From Camarhynchus parvulus (Eukaryota; Chordata; Aves; Passeriformes; Thraupidae), in assembly GCF_901933205.1 (NCBI RefSeq), contig NC_044572.1:91602965-91666964 (forward strand): a DNA stretch of 64,000 bases. The letters are read 5' to 3'. Below, piece by piece: positions 35,731 through 48,770 of the stretch. The notes under the pieces were generated by a model. It was given only the letters and a program-made list of their open reading frames with translations. It had not been told where the DNA came from and did not search any database. The position numbers and the translations under genes are program-made. Numbering within the stretch: position 1 is the first letter of the stretch; each line of letters starts with the position of its first letter.

Positions 35731-38700
35731 GAATGCTAGTAAAGCATCTTGAATCTGCTCAGACACCATAGGCTTATCTTTATCCTTTGAAAGGCTGTAT
35801 TTTGTGAGGCTGGGATGGTGCTAAATGGTAAAATTTCTGCTTCACAGGGGTTTGAGTGCCAAATAAAGGTAATGCACAAGTATGAATGTTGCTATTTCCC
35901 GCTGTGGAAAGAAGATGACTACATTTGCAGTGCTGGAGGTTCAGATGGGAATGGCAGAGAACGTATGGTTGATATTATATATTATCATTCTGTGTCAAGG
36001 ATTTGGAATGCCATCTTATGGGTGATGGGGTGGGCAGGAGGGTGAAGATAGAAGAGTGTTAATAAACAACCTTATTGCTTCCTTCTCCTCATAATTTGTT
36101 TGCTTTTTTACAGAAGAAATCCTCTTCGTACCTTATGTCAATCATAGCTGAGAATATGAACTATTTTTCATGTGAATAAATGAATGTGAATGTATGTGAA
36201 TAAAGTAACATGCCATTTCCTATCTGGAAATTATGCATACAGTTCATATGGTGAAAATCCATTTTCTCCTTAAGCCCACATTGGTGTTTCAAATGCTGAT
36301 GTTCTTGTAGACGCAAGGAAAAAAAATCGCTAGTTGGCTTAAAGGAAAACAGTCAAGATTTGCAAGACCATCATTTGGATTGAGCAAAGTCCTTTTCCTT
36401 CTCCCTCCTTAGTTGTATTCAAACAGCCTGTCAGTTTTTAGCCTTCTTTCAAAAGTAACAGTCAACAGTCGTAGCTCTGCCATGCCCGGGGACCAGCAGC
36501 TCCGAGCCGTCTGTTGGCTGGGATGGAAACAAACCTGGGGCTGGGATAAGTGTGAAAATTCTCAGTAGGGAAGCAGCTGTGTTTTGATCCTCCCAGAGCA
36601 TCTTGGAAACTAGCAAGGGGAATGATAATTACGAAGACAATATTATAATATTCACATTTAAATATGTAGGTTTTATAGTTGCTCCCTCTGCAATATGCAT
36701 TTGCTTAGGCACAAAAGGTCACATGTGTGCGAGCTGCATATGCTTTCCTCCATGCCACAGCAGACAGAAATCACGTGGATTGTATGTGAACATAGCTGTG
36801 ACAAAATAAATACCCAGAATAGGGTTTGAGGGGAAGTTTGTTTCCCCATTCCTTGGTATGTGCCACAGTCATATCAAAATTCAGTCAGTGCCCACGTTTC
36901 TGATGCTGTTGAGTGCCTTGGAGCCTGCATGCAACACGGAGGGTTGTTTTGAGCACAGCTGCATCACCACATCAGATGGATGCACAGCGCCCATCACCTC
37001 TGCAAATGGTAGAAACTTAACCTATCCCCACAGATAATGCTTCATTGGGTTAATTGGGTTACACCTGGTAAGAAGAAGGGGAATTGCACTGGCTGCCAGC
37101 AGGGAAGAGAGGACATTTTATAGGCATCACAGACTACTGAATCAGATTTCAGATAGCCACTTTGTTTTGTGAAGTTCTAAGGCCCAGCCCACCTATGCAG
37201 GAAGACAGAGATCTTCACACCTGCCTGATGGAACACACACACTGAGAGCATGCATGCAATGCAGGTCCATTACCTACACATATCAGATGGACAATATCTG
37301 TACAGGCCACAGGTAATCGTGTGCCTTGGAGGGGGTAGGGGGGAAAGGCGAACAAGAAGGGCTGACACAACTCATACCACATCACTCAATACTGACAGAA
37401 ATAGATCTGCCCCAGAATTTCTCTCAGTTTGATTCTCCTTTTAATTCCCTTCCTGAGTTTACAGTATGTTAGTTTTTGGTGCTTGAACTTTTACACCTGT
37501 TGTTTGTACAAAGAGTATTAACACAATACTCCCAGATGTGTCTGACTTAAAAACTTTGTGTTGTCATTAGGCTATTTCCTTTCTTTTTGTGAGAGAGGGA
37601 CAATTAAAAACATTCCCACTATTTGTAAATTCTCCTTGTGAGGAACACAGCAGATTGCCTGGATCTTCTGCTTGTTGTTCTGGCTTCAGTTTCAGAACTG
37701 AATGCACTCCTTCTGCTCCGTCTGTTTGAGTTTTGACAATGCAAAGGATGAAGCTGGAGGAAGTCCCATATATAAGCGAGGTCTATGCTTCTGCTTTATC
37801 TCATTTTTAATTGAATTTCAATTGGATTCTGCTCACTTTTATGTAACTCAGTGCAGGAGGATACAGAATTTTTGTAATACACTTTCTGCAACTACAAGCT
37901 TTCCCTAGTCACAGAATGATAACATATAATGGGCATTTTATTTAAGCACAGCTGATGTTTTCAACTAGTACCCCGTTCCTGCAAAATAAGTTGTTTTGCA
38001 CACATTTGATTTCTAAAACATATATAGAAGCAGCTAAAAACTTCACTTGAATGCATTAGCATACATTTTTCCTTTTAATTAACTGCATGTTAATCATTTA
38101 TCCAGAAGAAGACAAACTAGTGCATTTCCTTCAGCTGACTATGCAGAGTGCTTCTGTAATATGTTCTCCTCTTGTTGGACAAAGGAACAAATCTTCACTT
38201 AGTTGATGTATGTAGGTCTTCCCCTTCATTGCAATGTCTCACTAGAAGCCTTTTCTTTCAACTGGATTTTTTCTACAAACTTCTCATTTTATAGTGTCTT
38301 CTCAGCCTGTCTTTTTCTTGTAGGTTAAGATTCTGCATGCTTTCGTTTTGCAAGAGTCCCATGCTGATAAAGCCAGAGCTGCAATAAGTGCTTTTAGTGT
38401 TAAAATAACATTTCTGTAACAAAGTCTATTAACACAGGCATGATAACTTGTCTATGCAGTATCTTTATGATATTTCATGCAAGTGACTTTAAAAATTCTT
38501 AATTGTGCAATGAGTCTTTTAGTTATTAATTAAATATTAATAGCTTTCTTTTGTAGCTTCTTATATGTCAAGTTTACTTTGTAGAATATTCTGCAATGAA
38601 TTACAGATGAAGTAAGAAACACAAACAATCAGCCTGGAGTAGGAGTTTAAGTTTGCTTGAATAGCCCAGTTACACATTTCTGTGTGTATTATGAAACCAA

Positions 38701-40499
38701 CAAACTTTTATTAGCAAACAACTTCACTTGCTAAGCACTGGTTCAAAGAACATATGTCATTATACACTCTTTTATAAAACAAACAGGCAAATGTAGAAAA
38801 CTTTATAAGCTCATCTTGCAGCTTGTTTGAGTGTATAACTTAGCAGTTTGCAGGATTGAATACTATAAAAGAAATTAAAAATTCAATTAGAGCACAGCAT
38901 TACAAGATCATTAGAAGCAAAGCGGTTGCATTGTGCTAACCAAAAAATTCTGCTGCTTTGGGGCATTGTAACTGCCTGCTGCTAGGGTGGACTACATGGG
39001 TGGACCTGTGAGTTAGATGACAGCTGTCTGCCTGGGAAATTCAGAATGTTTGTTCTGCTGGAAACACATAAGCCTAAAATTTGTGACACGCAGTGTAAAT
39101 TCATAACATATTATTAATTCAAGCCATTAAAAAGAATTACTAGTAAAAAGCCCTGCAAAAATTCTGCTATCAAGCCATGCCAGCTTACCAAATTGAGACC
39201 AAAAATACTGACCTGGTCAAAAACTATCAGTGAAAGAAAGGGAAGTTTACTGTAGAAGCTTGGATTCAAGCAGAAGAAAGGGAAGGGTCCACCTCCCCTC
39301 GTCCAAGCCATTGAAAATCAAGTTTCTGATCTGAAACAGTCATGGCAAGTGAGAGAAGGTCACCTTTACAACTCTGGCTCACTCAACCTTTGGAGAAACA
39401 ATCCCCCTGAGATGGGTCATCCCACAGGGCTGCTGGCTTTGGTGAAACACCAGACTTTCCCATGGCTAACCCTGTGGGGCAAATCCTTTGTCCTTGGACC
39501 TGAGCCTGTTCTCCTCACTCTTACAGAGATGCAGTAACCTTACTCAGCTGTAAATCAAATTTAGACATTCTCAGGAAGGATATAAATTGCCACTGGGTTT
39601 TTTTTTCTATGTGTACAGTGTTTCAGTGTATTGTCACCTGTGTTTCAGGTGTAAGAGTTTGCACTCAGAACACGTGCTGGCAATGCTGGCAGTTTTTTGC
39701 CTTTGGGCCTACATTATGTCCCATTACCCATTTCTAAACAGCTGCATTATGCAATAAATAGGGGGAGTATTCCAAGCCCTTTGGCATAGTCCCGCTGGCA
39801 AAGTCCTCCATTCCCAGGACAGAGGAGGGCAGGGCTGGGCTACAAAGGCCCATTCACCCTCTTTGCTGCACAAGGTTTTGCAGCCATACTGTCTGTGCAG
39901 CAGGAACAGTGAGAAAGGCTTATCTCCCCACAGATCCCAGCCCACCATGAGTTTTAGGGTGGACAGATGGAAGCCCCATTGGATCTAGCTGTGTAGGGAG
40001 TGCAGATTAATTGCTATCTGACTGTCACAGAACGGTACCAATTTCAATTGCCTGGGAAGCACTGTCTGTTCCAAGCCAAAGGAAGAATAACATTGCTGAT
40101 GCTATTACTTCTCTGTTTCTCCTGACTGTGAGAGGAAGAAAGAGGCATGGTACTGCCATGGAAGTCTTTTTCCCTGCTGAGGAGAAACAAAGGCACCTCA
40201 TCCTGCAGGCATGTAATTTTGCTAGTCTGCTATGACAATTACCTGGTTTTGAAGCACTTTTAAATTAGATCCAACTTAATTCTGTTTCACTTTCAAGTCG
40301 TAATATTGTTTAGAAACATTATGGAAACACAGACACAATAAATGCTGTCTGTGGTTAAAAAAAGAGTGGGCTGAGTGGTTTTCGTCTTTGCTGCTCGCTG
40401 CTGGCCCCTTCTCTTGGCTTCAAAGGAAACCCAGCAGTGGCCCTGAGTACCTCTTAGCACCTCTGCCCCTGGTGCCCAGGCTGTGACTTCACAAGGTGG
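35731..40499. other. Unique AT-rich sequence, nothing firmly recognised
   Basis: About 4.8 kb without a gene or recognised transposon. AT-rich patches near 38510-38600 and 38850-38940 contain clustered ATTA cores. Frames are 76 codons or shorter. Confidence 0.5.
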
Positions 40500-40745
40500 A
40501 TGCATCTGTCAGCGCATTGCGGGACCCACTCAGGCGGCAGCAAAGGAGCTCAAAATGGCCATGAGACTTTGGTAAACATGGAGAGAGAGGGCATGAGAGG
40601 CAAGAAGGGAGCTCTGTGCCTCTTGCTGCTGCCCTGCTTGCTGAGTGGTGATAACAGCAGGTCTCACCTGGGAAGTGCCAGGGGAATGGGACGTGCTGTC
40701 CCCGCTGTCGCCCAGGCACGGCTGCCGGTGTGGCGATGACCGGTT
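40500..40745. promoter_or_regulatory. CpG-dense patch
   Basis: CpGs are scattered from 40512 and cluster at about 40690-40742 (roughly seven in 55 bases), against a CpG-poor background. Overlapping frames on both strands (76 and 79 codons) reflect GC content. It could be a small unmethylated island or a decayed GC-rich repeat. Confidence 0.25.
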
Positions 40746-42189
40746 ATGTCTGGCAGATGGGGGCCTGCAGTGAGAGCAAAGCTGAGCTGCTGTGCAGAAT
40801 CGATATGAGGCACAGTGCTAGCAGCAGAACAGAGGGAAAAGACACAGTTGTGTGAATTTCCCTCTCTCTGAGACCTCTCAGGTCACCATCTATTGAAAAT
40901 GGTGCTGCTTATTATTCTGGCTCCCAGGCTTCTTTACTGATCATCTTGAACACATTGCCTTGCAGCAGTAAAATAATATTTGCACACTGCAGCATAAAAC
41001 TTCAAATTCCTAGTTCTTCAGACAAGGCCTAGTATCTTTTCAGAGCTTAGACAAAAGCTTGGGAGCATCTCTGTCTGTTTAAAACGATGGATGTGTGCAC
41101 AACTCATTGAAATTTATCTCAATATAAATGCAGTTAATCCAACATAGAACAGGTGTAAAGTCAGAACCAGGTTTCAAATAATTGTTCAAGTCTTGAAATT
41201 GTCACACATAAGTATGTAAGCCACACTAGTTTATTTTTACCATTAGCTAATGCAATAAAGTATTTCTTTGAATTTTTCTCCTTGTAGAGGCATGTAATGT
41301 GCTTTAGTGAAGTAATCATGTGCAGCCTCAGGTGACTACTGCTTGTATTTCTAGTTTATTTTCTAGCCTTCTTTTCATTCTCCCTTATTAATAGATGTAC
41401 CGAGGTTTCAGAGGAAGCTTAACTTTCTAGAAGCCATTTCTCTTCAACTAGCTGTGACATATGCCTGCCTGATGGATGTACGGGACTTGCTCTCTCTGCA
41501 GATGAGTATCTGATTTCATTGGGACTCCTCACTGACTTCGATATTGCTGAGACAGCTGCTCATCTCTTTTTTTTCCCCAGTGAGGAAGCACCATGTACTC
41601 ACTCTAATTACAAATCCTATGATCTGGCCATTCTTCAGGTTATGCAGCCTGCCTGTAACTCTCCCTGTTGAGGTTTTAAAGATGATCTGGAAGTGGAACA
41701 CCTGCTCACCTCAAAATATTCCATTTCATTTATTGCTTAGTTTTGTGCTGATCACACTTTGATGTTTTTACTGAGGGCAGAGGGGTAAGAAAGTAAAAGG
41801 TTGTTTGTTTATTTCTATTTTCCTTTTAAGGAAAGGAACTGAGAAAGCAAAATGATGACTCCCTGGCCACTGTTTAGTGTGTGAGGATGCAATATCCAAT
41901 GTATGCTTTGTGGCTGGTCCTAACAGCTTCACAGAGCCTCCTCATTTTTGATGGCAGGAGGAGTTCTGTGATTCTGATAGGTGCTGGTAGGTGCTAGTGG
42001 CTGTGGTGTAAAATACCTATTGTAAATGGTATCCACAGGCACCAAGGTAAGGATGGACATGCAAAAACTATTCATGTGTATTCATGACTTTTCTAACAGT
42101 TACTGTTTGATGACTACCCAATTAAAATTCTTAAATAAATAGGTGGCAAATACCATTGGAAAGTCCATCCCAGTCAGATGGAAGTGTTT
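40746..42189. other. Unique sequence, nothing recognised
   Basis: No gene or transposon signature, and frames are 72 codons or shorter. Confidence 0.55.
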
Positions 42190-42972
42190 TGATTGTCTGG
42201 AGCTTAGTGATGGTGACAATATGGTTGAGTGCTTTATGGTGAGAGGCAGAGGGAAGGCCAACAGAACACATATCCTGGTGGGAGTCTGATAGAGACCATC
42301 CAGCTAGGATGAAGAGGCAGCTAGAATATTCTGTAAACAGCTGGGAGAAGTCTCACAATCACTGACCCTTGTTCTTGTGGAGGACTTCCACATGCCAGAT
42401 GTCTTCTGGAAATACAATACTGCAGAGAACAAACAGTCTAGGAGGCTCCTGGAGTGTGTGGAAAATAGCTTTCTGACACAGATGGTGAGGGAGCCAAAGA
42501 GGACAGGCACCCACAGGACCTTTTTTTGGGAACAGAGATGGTCTGGTGGGTGCTCTGATGGTCAGAGGCCACCTTGGGCAAAGTGATCACGAAATTATAG
42601 TGACCTTACTTCTTGCAGAAGTAAGGAGGGGTGCCAGCAGAACTGTCACTTGTTTTTCTGGAGGGCAGACTGTTTTTAGGAGGCCAGCTGTCAGAGTGCC
42701 TTGGGAAGCAGTCCTGAAGGGCAAAGGTGTCCAAGGAGGCTGGACATTCTTCAAGAGGGAAATCCTAGAGGTGTACAAGCAGACCGTCCCCATGTGCCAA
42801 AAGACGAGCCAGCGAGTTTGTATGGCCAGTCATCAGAGCTCCTTGAGAGGCAGTCCTGAAGGGCAAAGGTGTCCAGGGAGGCTGGACATCCCTCAAAATG
42901 GAAATCCTAGATGGATATGAGCAGGCTGTCACCATGTGCCAAAAGATGAGACAGTGAGTTTATATGGTCAGT
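42190..42972 (+). mobile_element. CR1 ORF2 endonuclease-region fragment
   Basis: Unlike the other copies, this one comes from the front of CR1 ORF2, the apurinic-like endonuclease domain and the linker after it, and it lacks the element's 3' end. On the plus strand one reads a VGDFH-equivalent (VEDFHMPDVFW at 42376-42410), then ENKQSRRLLECVENSFL, then the HLGQSDHEI block in another frame near 42560-42600, and WEAVLKGKGVQGGWTFFK near 42700-42755. The Gly of the usual GDF motif is Glu here, and frameshifts and stops break the frame, so it is inactive. The lack of a 3' end means it did not arise by simple 5' truncation; a deletion or recombination removed the rest. It contains an internal 142-bp duplication. 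The left edge is uncertain by about 40 bp. Confidence 0.88.
42689..42972 (+). repeat. 142-bp tandem duplication inside the CR1 fragment
   Basis: Copy 1 (about 42689-42830) and copy 2 (about 42831-42972) align with a constant 142-base offset. Anchors are TCAGAG at 42691/42833, CAGTCCTGAAGGGCAAAGG at 42709/42851 and TATGG(C/T)CAGT at 42821/42963. They differ at perhaps 15-20 positions. The segment after each CCAGCGAG/ACAGTGAG is the same non-CR1-like sequence. The duplication therefore happened after insertion and truncation, and is old. Confidence 0.93.
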
Positions 42973-45838
42973 ATTCTTTGGTATGGTTTTGCCGAATATG
43001 GTTCATTCTCACTTCACAAGATGATGGCATTTTTTAGAACATTTTTGGCCATATGGAAGTCAAAGTTCTTGATAAACAGGATACCCTTCCATGCTTTTAC
43101 CTTATCCTCCTCCCTCTGATGTTTGAAGCAATTTCTTTGTTGAAACAAACAGATAGCCGACACTATCCAGTAGATCTTTGGCTGGCCTTCATAGCTCTGT
43201 GTGTACCTACCTACAGCCCAACACAGTGTGAACTTGTACTGCTCTTGTGCTACTCTGAGTGTACTTCCCTAAGTTTATTTTAAGTTTACTTTCCAGGAGA
43301 TAGTGCCGAGTGCCCATCCGAGGATGTGCAGAAATACACAATCCAAAGAAAAGATCCATTCAGTTAGCTGTTAGCATCCCTGTGTAGCTGAACAATTTGA
43401 AAGATACACTTAAAAAAACTAAAAAAAGGCTCCCCCCACTCCATTTTGGATGAACTCCATGCCCCCTAAAACAGACTCTGGCCTTGGATGCTGACATTTT
43501 ACACCCTTTGTCCCCTGTTGCTGTTCCATCCTGGCAAAATCCTTTCTGACAAAAGCTTCTAATATGCATGTATCTGGGAAAGTTATTGTTTGATCCAGAA
43601 GATTCCAAACTGATGCTATTTGTCTTGACTTGCAAGCAGCCTTGTGCAGATGGTGGATCTTTGGCCCCAGTCTGTTAAGCATCCGTGACACTCAGAGACA
43701 TGCAGTTATGGCTTAAGTAGTTTTATTTAAAAATGACTGTGTAGTATAAATCAATAAACAAAAACTAAATGACTGAGGGAAATCCTCATCTCACCGAAGT
43801 CTATAGCAAAGCAACTTCCATGGAAGAGCAAAACTGCTTTATATATTTTGGACCTCAATCCTTATCTTGCCGATTTTGACTTAAAGGAAAACTTTTCGCA
43901 TTGACATCACAGTATAAAAAGTACCATGTCAACAGAACTCAGGTCTTTGAATCGTAGGTGACACAATTATCATTTCAACCTTGTCATATGAAGTTAATTT
44001 AGACTCTGCAAACTCAGTTAAAGAGTTTGCAAATCTCAGTTAAATCACACCATAAGGGAAATATCAATGTATACATTTAAAATGTGCATATACATCCACA
44101 GTATAGTAATTATTCCAGAAAACTAGAGAGGGATGCAGCAGAGCACATAGAAGTATCGTCTAAGTCTAGAATAAATGAGGACAGTAAACTGGCACATATT
44201 AATTTTCTGCATTATTGTTTTTAATGTCTTTGTAGCTGAACTTAGAAGCAGTGCAAAAATCTGCTAAGTTATTATTTGCACTTTGCTGCTCTCTGGTAGC
44301 ATAATAAGCAACACAAAAGAGGAGAGTTTGAAATAGCCCCAGATGTTTGCCTTACTAAAGCACTGCACATGTGTCGGCTGTATTTATCGGTTGTATTTGG
44401 TATTTTTAGATTTCTTTGAGATCCAGAACAGTATCAAACTCCAACAGCTTTTTCTGTGTGAATCTTCAATCCATGCTATGTGGCACTCATTTGTGTCGTA
44501 TGACGCCAAGGCAAGGGCTGAATAATCAGACACCCTGGCACATTGATAGATTTTTCCAAAACTACAGAAAAAAACCCTGGGCTTAGGAATGCGTTCTGTC
44601 AATCCTCTGGTAAGATCCATAGCCGGTAGTATTATTCCTAACCTGTTATGGGGTTAAAAAGAAGGAAAAAACCCTCTTAATGCATTCTTCTTCCTTGCAA
44701 ACCACATAAAATTTTTTATATGCCTCCTGCCCTGATTCCTCAATGCTTCCCCCTCCCCTGCTCACTCTGTCTTCTCTTATGTAAGATATAATAAAATTAT
44801 AGTGTTTCTCCTGGGCATCAGGAGGTTGAACTGGAAAGCACATTTGAAGATGACACCTGTTCTCTATTTAGAGCAGATTCTGAATTTCAGCAGATACACT
44901 TGTTTCTCAAAAAATGCAGTAAAACAAATTGGACAAGACTCTGCATCTCCTTTCTTCCTCCCTCCCAGGACTTCTCCATCAGGCTTTTTGTATCATCACC
45001 TTCTCCTTCCACTTCAACAGTTCATCCCTGGTAGGAAGCACGTGGTGATGCTTGTTTCTTACGTTGCTCACTGCAAACATTAAATGGCTGATGGGATCAC
45101 CTTGTTACACCGTTAGGAAACGTGTGTGCCTCTGCGGGAACACTCACAGCTTCGGGAGCCTGCAGTGGCTCAGTCGAAATGCAAACTGACAACCAGGAGC
45201 TGTAGCTCAAGGAGAGATTCCTCCCCACCGTGCAGCCACCCCTGAACCAGCATGGGAGGTGTTTTCTCTGCTATTTCCAGCTTTGGTGTGAGGAGTCTCC
45301 TGAGCTATTTTTACAGCAGATTCTTTTTTTACAGCCTCTGCATGCCCCTCCTGTACACTCTGTGCTGGCCACCCAAGAGCTGCTGAGTGACGGACAGAAG
45401 GAGGGACGGTGGCCAGGGTGGTGGCATGAGCCAGCAGGACGTGTGACCCACGTGGAGCCTCTGCTACGAAGCGGAGCATGCCTTGGCAGGACTGCCTGGT
45501 CACTGACCCTACAGTGGCTCAGATCACTCCTTGGTAAAACATTCCTTTCTGGGAAAGGGTTCTTCAGATCCAGGCTATCTGGGCTTTGAAACCATATCAG
45601 ATTGCTGCTGCTGCTAGGGCCAACACTATTTGGAAGGCAGGTATTCACATGTTTTACAATGTCTTGTTAAAAGGCAATAGGTGGTTCTTCTGTGCAAGTC
45701 TGAGGCTGGGACTACTGGCCCCAGCAGTGTGGCACATGTAGCACGTCCATTACATCAGAGGTCATAAGCTGAAGTGGCCTTAATGGAAAATTCCTAGTAC
45801 AACAAAGAACCTTAGACCCCAAAATAAAAGAGCTATAG
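42973..45838. other. Unique sequence, nothing recognised
   Basis: Contains a small hairpin at 44007-44031 (9-bp arms TGCAAACTC/GAGTTTGCA, 7-nt loop). A GC-richer stretch at 45110-45600 has overlapping frames up to 125 codons without domains. No transposon signature seen. Confidence 0.5.
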
Positions 45839-45990
45839 GGTCATAAACCATAGAAACATTTACATTGGAAGGAACCTTTGGAGGTTTCTTGTCTCACCTC
45901 CTTCCTGGACCAGGGCCAGAGCAGCTTGCTCTGGGCTTCATCTGGTTGAAAAGATGAAACCTCCAAAGACTGAGATTTTCCAGCCCGTTT
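45839..45990 (-). mobile_element. Short diverged CR1 relic
   Basis: The plus strand shows a degraded octamer tail (TCATAAACCATAGAAACATT), then ACATTGGAAGGAACCTTTGG, then a CAGAGCAGCTTGCTCTGGG block and a GAAACCTCCAAAGAC block. These are in the order of the reverse-complement CR1 terminus. It is heavily mutated, about 150 bp long and non-coding. The 5' edge is vague. Confidence 0.75.
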
Positions 45991-48239
45991 GAATCCATTT
46001 TCCCAAAATCAATGTGCAATTTTAAGGTATACCTCAGGTCTTCAGGTAAGAGTAGGACATACTTTACTCCTCTGTTTAGAGAACTACACAGTGCCTCAGC
46101 TGCAAGTATTCAGGCCAGAAGTTACTCCTGTGACTAAAGCAAATGAACGTGGCTAAATTCCAGAGGGCTTTCCTAGAGGTTTTACCAAGGCCAGAGGACT
46201 ATAAAGCTCCCAGCTATGAGGACAGTGTGAAAATATGCCCACGTAACAGAATCTGGACTAGCTGTACCTCTTGGATACTCACCAGCCTGCTGTGAGGGGA
46301 TCCAAACAGTGGATCTTCCACTTCAATTTTTATGAGGTAGGGACAGAGACCAGATAAATGCCCCAAATGGCCCTGTTTGTTTCCTCTACCTACTCCTTAA
46401 CACCTGCTCTAGAGACTTCAAGGCTGGACTCCTTAACCTGTGTCCAGGGCTTATTTGTCTGTCTTATCTCATATCAGTATTTCCACTGTTAAGGTTAATA
46501 CTAATTTTCCACCTAATTCTTTAAGAGTCAGGGACTTTTTAATGGGAAATACATACAGGTAGGTGCATAGAGCCTTTGTGTAGAGTTTCTGATCTTAAAG
46601 GAGTCAGTTACTTAACTCAGAATTACAGAGGACTTTATTAGTTCTTGCTGACTTAAAAAGATCACGAAATACAGTGAGTGCTATCTTTTCTTGGGAGCAG
46701 GGATTGAAAGCTCAAACATCAGGAAAGCAAGACCTCCTATTATCCCACAAGGCTCTCACACAGGCGTCTTATTCAGGAACTGTTGAACCAAGACTTGACC
46801 TGAGAGCTCAGTTTGGAGTCTATCACAAAATTCATAATGAATTCTCAACCTTGTCACAGTAAAGGGTCTGTCTTGAAAAATTATGGGTTTCAAGTAGCAG
46901 GGGAAATTCACAGTTATGCTACATTTTTAAGAAGAGGTATTCATTTAGCAAAATTTAGCAAGTCTGTGAAGTATTTGATAAGAAAGGAATGGGAATGCCA
47001 CTTTATTGCAGCCAATAAAAGTCCAGCAGCGTTAGAGTGCAAATGATTCACACCCTGATTTGGAAGTGAGATACTTGCATCTTTAGAATTGTGAGTGAAT
47101 GAGCAAGTGAAGAGACATCTCAGCAGCAGGGAGAGCAGAGAAGAGCAGTGCTGGCCCATGTCATAGCTAGAGCAGTGAATGTAGAGCTGCCTGCTCAGTG
47201 TGTGCAGTTATTCCAGAGAAAAAAGACAGGAAGCATTGTGACTGGTAAGCTTACGAGCTCCAGCGTGCGCTGTGTATCGGGAGTTGTGGTGATGGTCCAT
47301 TTCCTCCCATGCAGACGTGTACCACAAGGCACCAGAAAAAAAATAACTTTGTTTGAATTCTTTAAACATGAGTTAACATAAAGAGTCAATCATTTATATC
47401 CTTTGATAAGGAATTGGTATATGGGCAAAGCTCTATGTTTCCAAAGGGAGTAGGATGAGCAACCAGCTGAGTCTGCTGTAGTCATTGGCTCTGTGATTCC
47501 TAACACAAAATTACCAAGAATCTTACACGGTGCTATAAATTTTAGTCTTCAAAATTTTTTTTTATCAGAAAGGCAGAGGAGATAAGGAGATAAGGAGAAA
47601 TTTTTTTTTTATCAGAAAGGAGAGGCAGGCCCTCACTCCTCACCAAACACACGAAACAGTGTCAACATGGAACATATGATCTGATTTCATGGGTGACCTG
47701 TGACACCTGCAAACGCAAACAATCTGAGCCAAACCTTAGACTCTCTTTGAATCCAGCTCAGAGCTAATCAACAGAACCCTGGTCATTATCTGTCTCATCC
47801 TGAGGCAAATCTCTATGCTTGGCCAGATTAAACATCCACCAAATCCCAGTTTCTATATTGATTCCATCTCCACTGATGGTAAAGGAATCCTATTTCTGGT
47901 TTTAAAATATTAAAAATTACCTTGTCCCAGTAAGAGTCCTTTGAATTAGGACAGTGTCCATTGTGGCAAACTGTGGAGTGCAGATCCATAAGGGAATCAG
48001 AGGAGAAGGAGAGTTTTCACAGTAATTCTCCAGGCAAGAGAAGCCACCAGAGGGAGAGAACACTCAACCCAATGATAGGACATTTTCAAGCTTACAAAAA
48101 AAAATCGCAATAAAACACAAAGGGTTAGAAATGAGAATTTATGGAAATATGCATTAGATGAGCTTCATAGATGCAGAATTAATTTTTGGTTTTGTTACAA
48201 AATAAAATAGAAGGAGTATCTTTGGAAGCTTTAAGAAAA
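45991..48239. other. Unique AT-rich sequence, nothing recognised except a small tandem repeat
   Basis: No gene or transposon signature. A 47-bp-period duplication lies at about 47551-47630. Confidence 0.55.
47551..47630. repeat. Partial tandem duplication, period 47
   Basis: A poly-T run followed by ATCAGAAAGG occurs at 47555-47573 and again at 47601-47620. Between them lies a shorter GGAGATAA direct repeat (47578-47593). Nested slippage or duplication is the simplest explanation. Confidence 0.88.
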
Positions 48240-48770
48240 GCACAAACAACCCTCAGTGTGTTTTTCTTTTCCTTGGTCAGTGATCAATTTAAATGTCGAA
48301 GGAGACCAATTGGAAAATTATTTTAAAGAGTTAAATTGAACATATTCAAGTGGAACTAGTTCTCTTTGTATATTCATGTGTTTTGTATTCTGGCATAATT
48401 ATTTTAAAACATGACTAAAATACAATGAGTTTCATTAAGATGGCTCCAATAAGGAGCATAGAAAATGTGTCTGTATGTAATAATAACAATGAGCCTCATA
48501 TTTTACAGTTTAATTTGCTGGGTCAACATCTAATGCTTTTCCCATTAGCATTGGTGTGATTTGATGTGGAAAATAATCCCCTTTTCCAACAAACTTTAGG
48601 AGATAACAAATATTTAATGACACCCTATGTAGAAACAATAAATAAATTTGAGTTGCTCTTGGACTCCTGTGGAAAGAGGTTGTGAAAATTTTATAAGTTG
48701 GGAATTAATAAATTATAACCTGGTTGTTAAAATGTGAATCACTAAAGACTCTTGACACCCTTTTCCTTTC
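48240..48770. promoter_or_regulatory. Candidate conserved non-coding element
   Basis: AT-rich but not low-complexity, nearly CpG-free, with no transposon signature. It has many homeodomain-like and forkhead-like words (GGCATAATTATTTTAA, AAACAATAAATAAATTTG, GGGAATTAATAAATTA). No open frame crosses it. Inference from texture only. Confidence 0.3.

Noticed and set aside
42546..42920. 124-codon plus frame as a host gene
   Set aside because: It translates the CR1 ORF2 endonuclease-region fragment, including its 142-bp duplication, and switches frame relative to the element.
42689..42972. Tandem repeat read as a CRISPR array
   Set aside because: Only two long diverged copies with no spacers, inside a CR1; a CRISPR array would need several short identical repeats.
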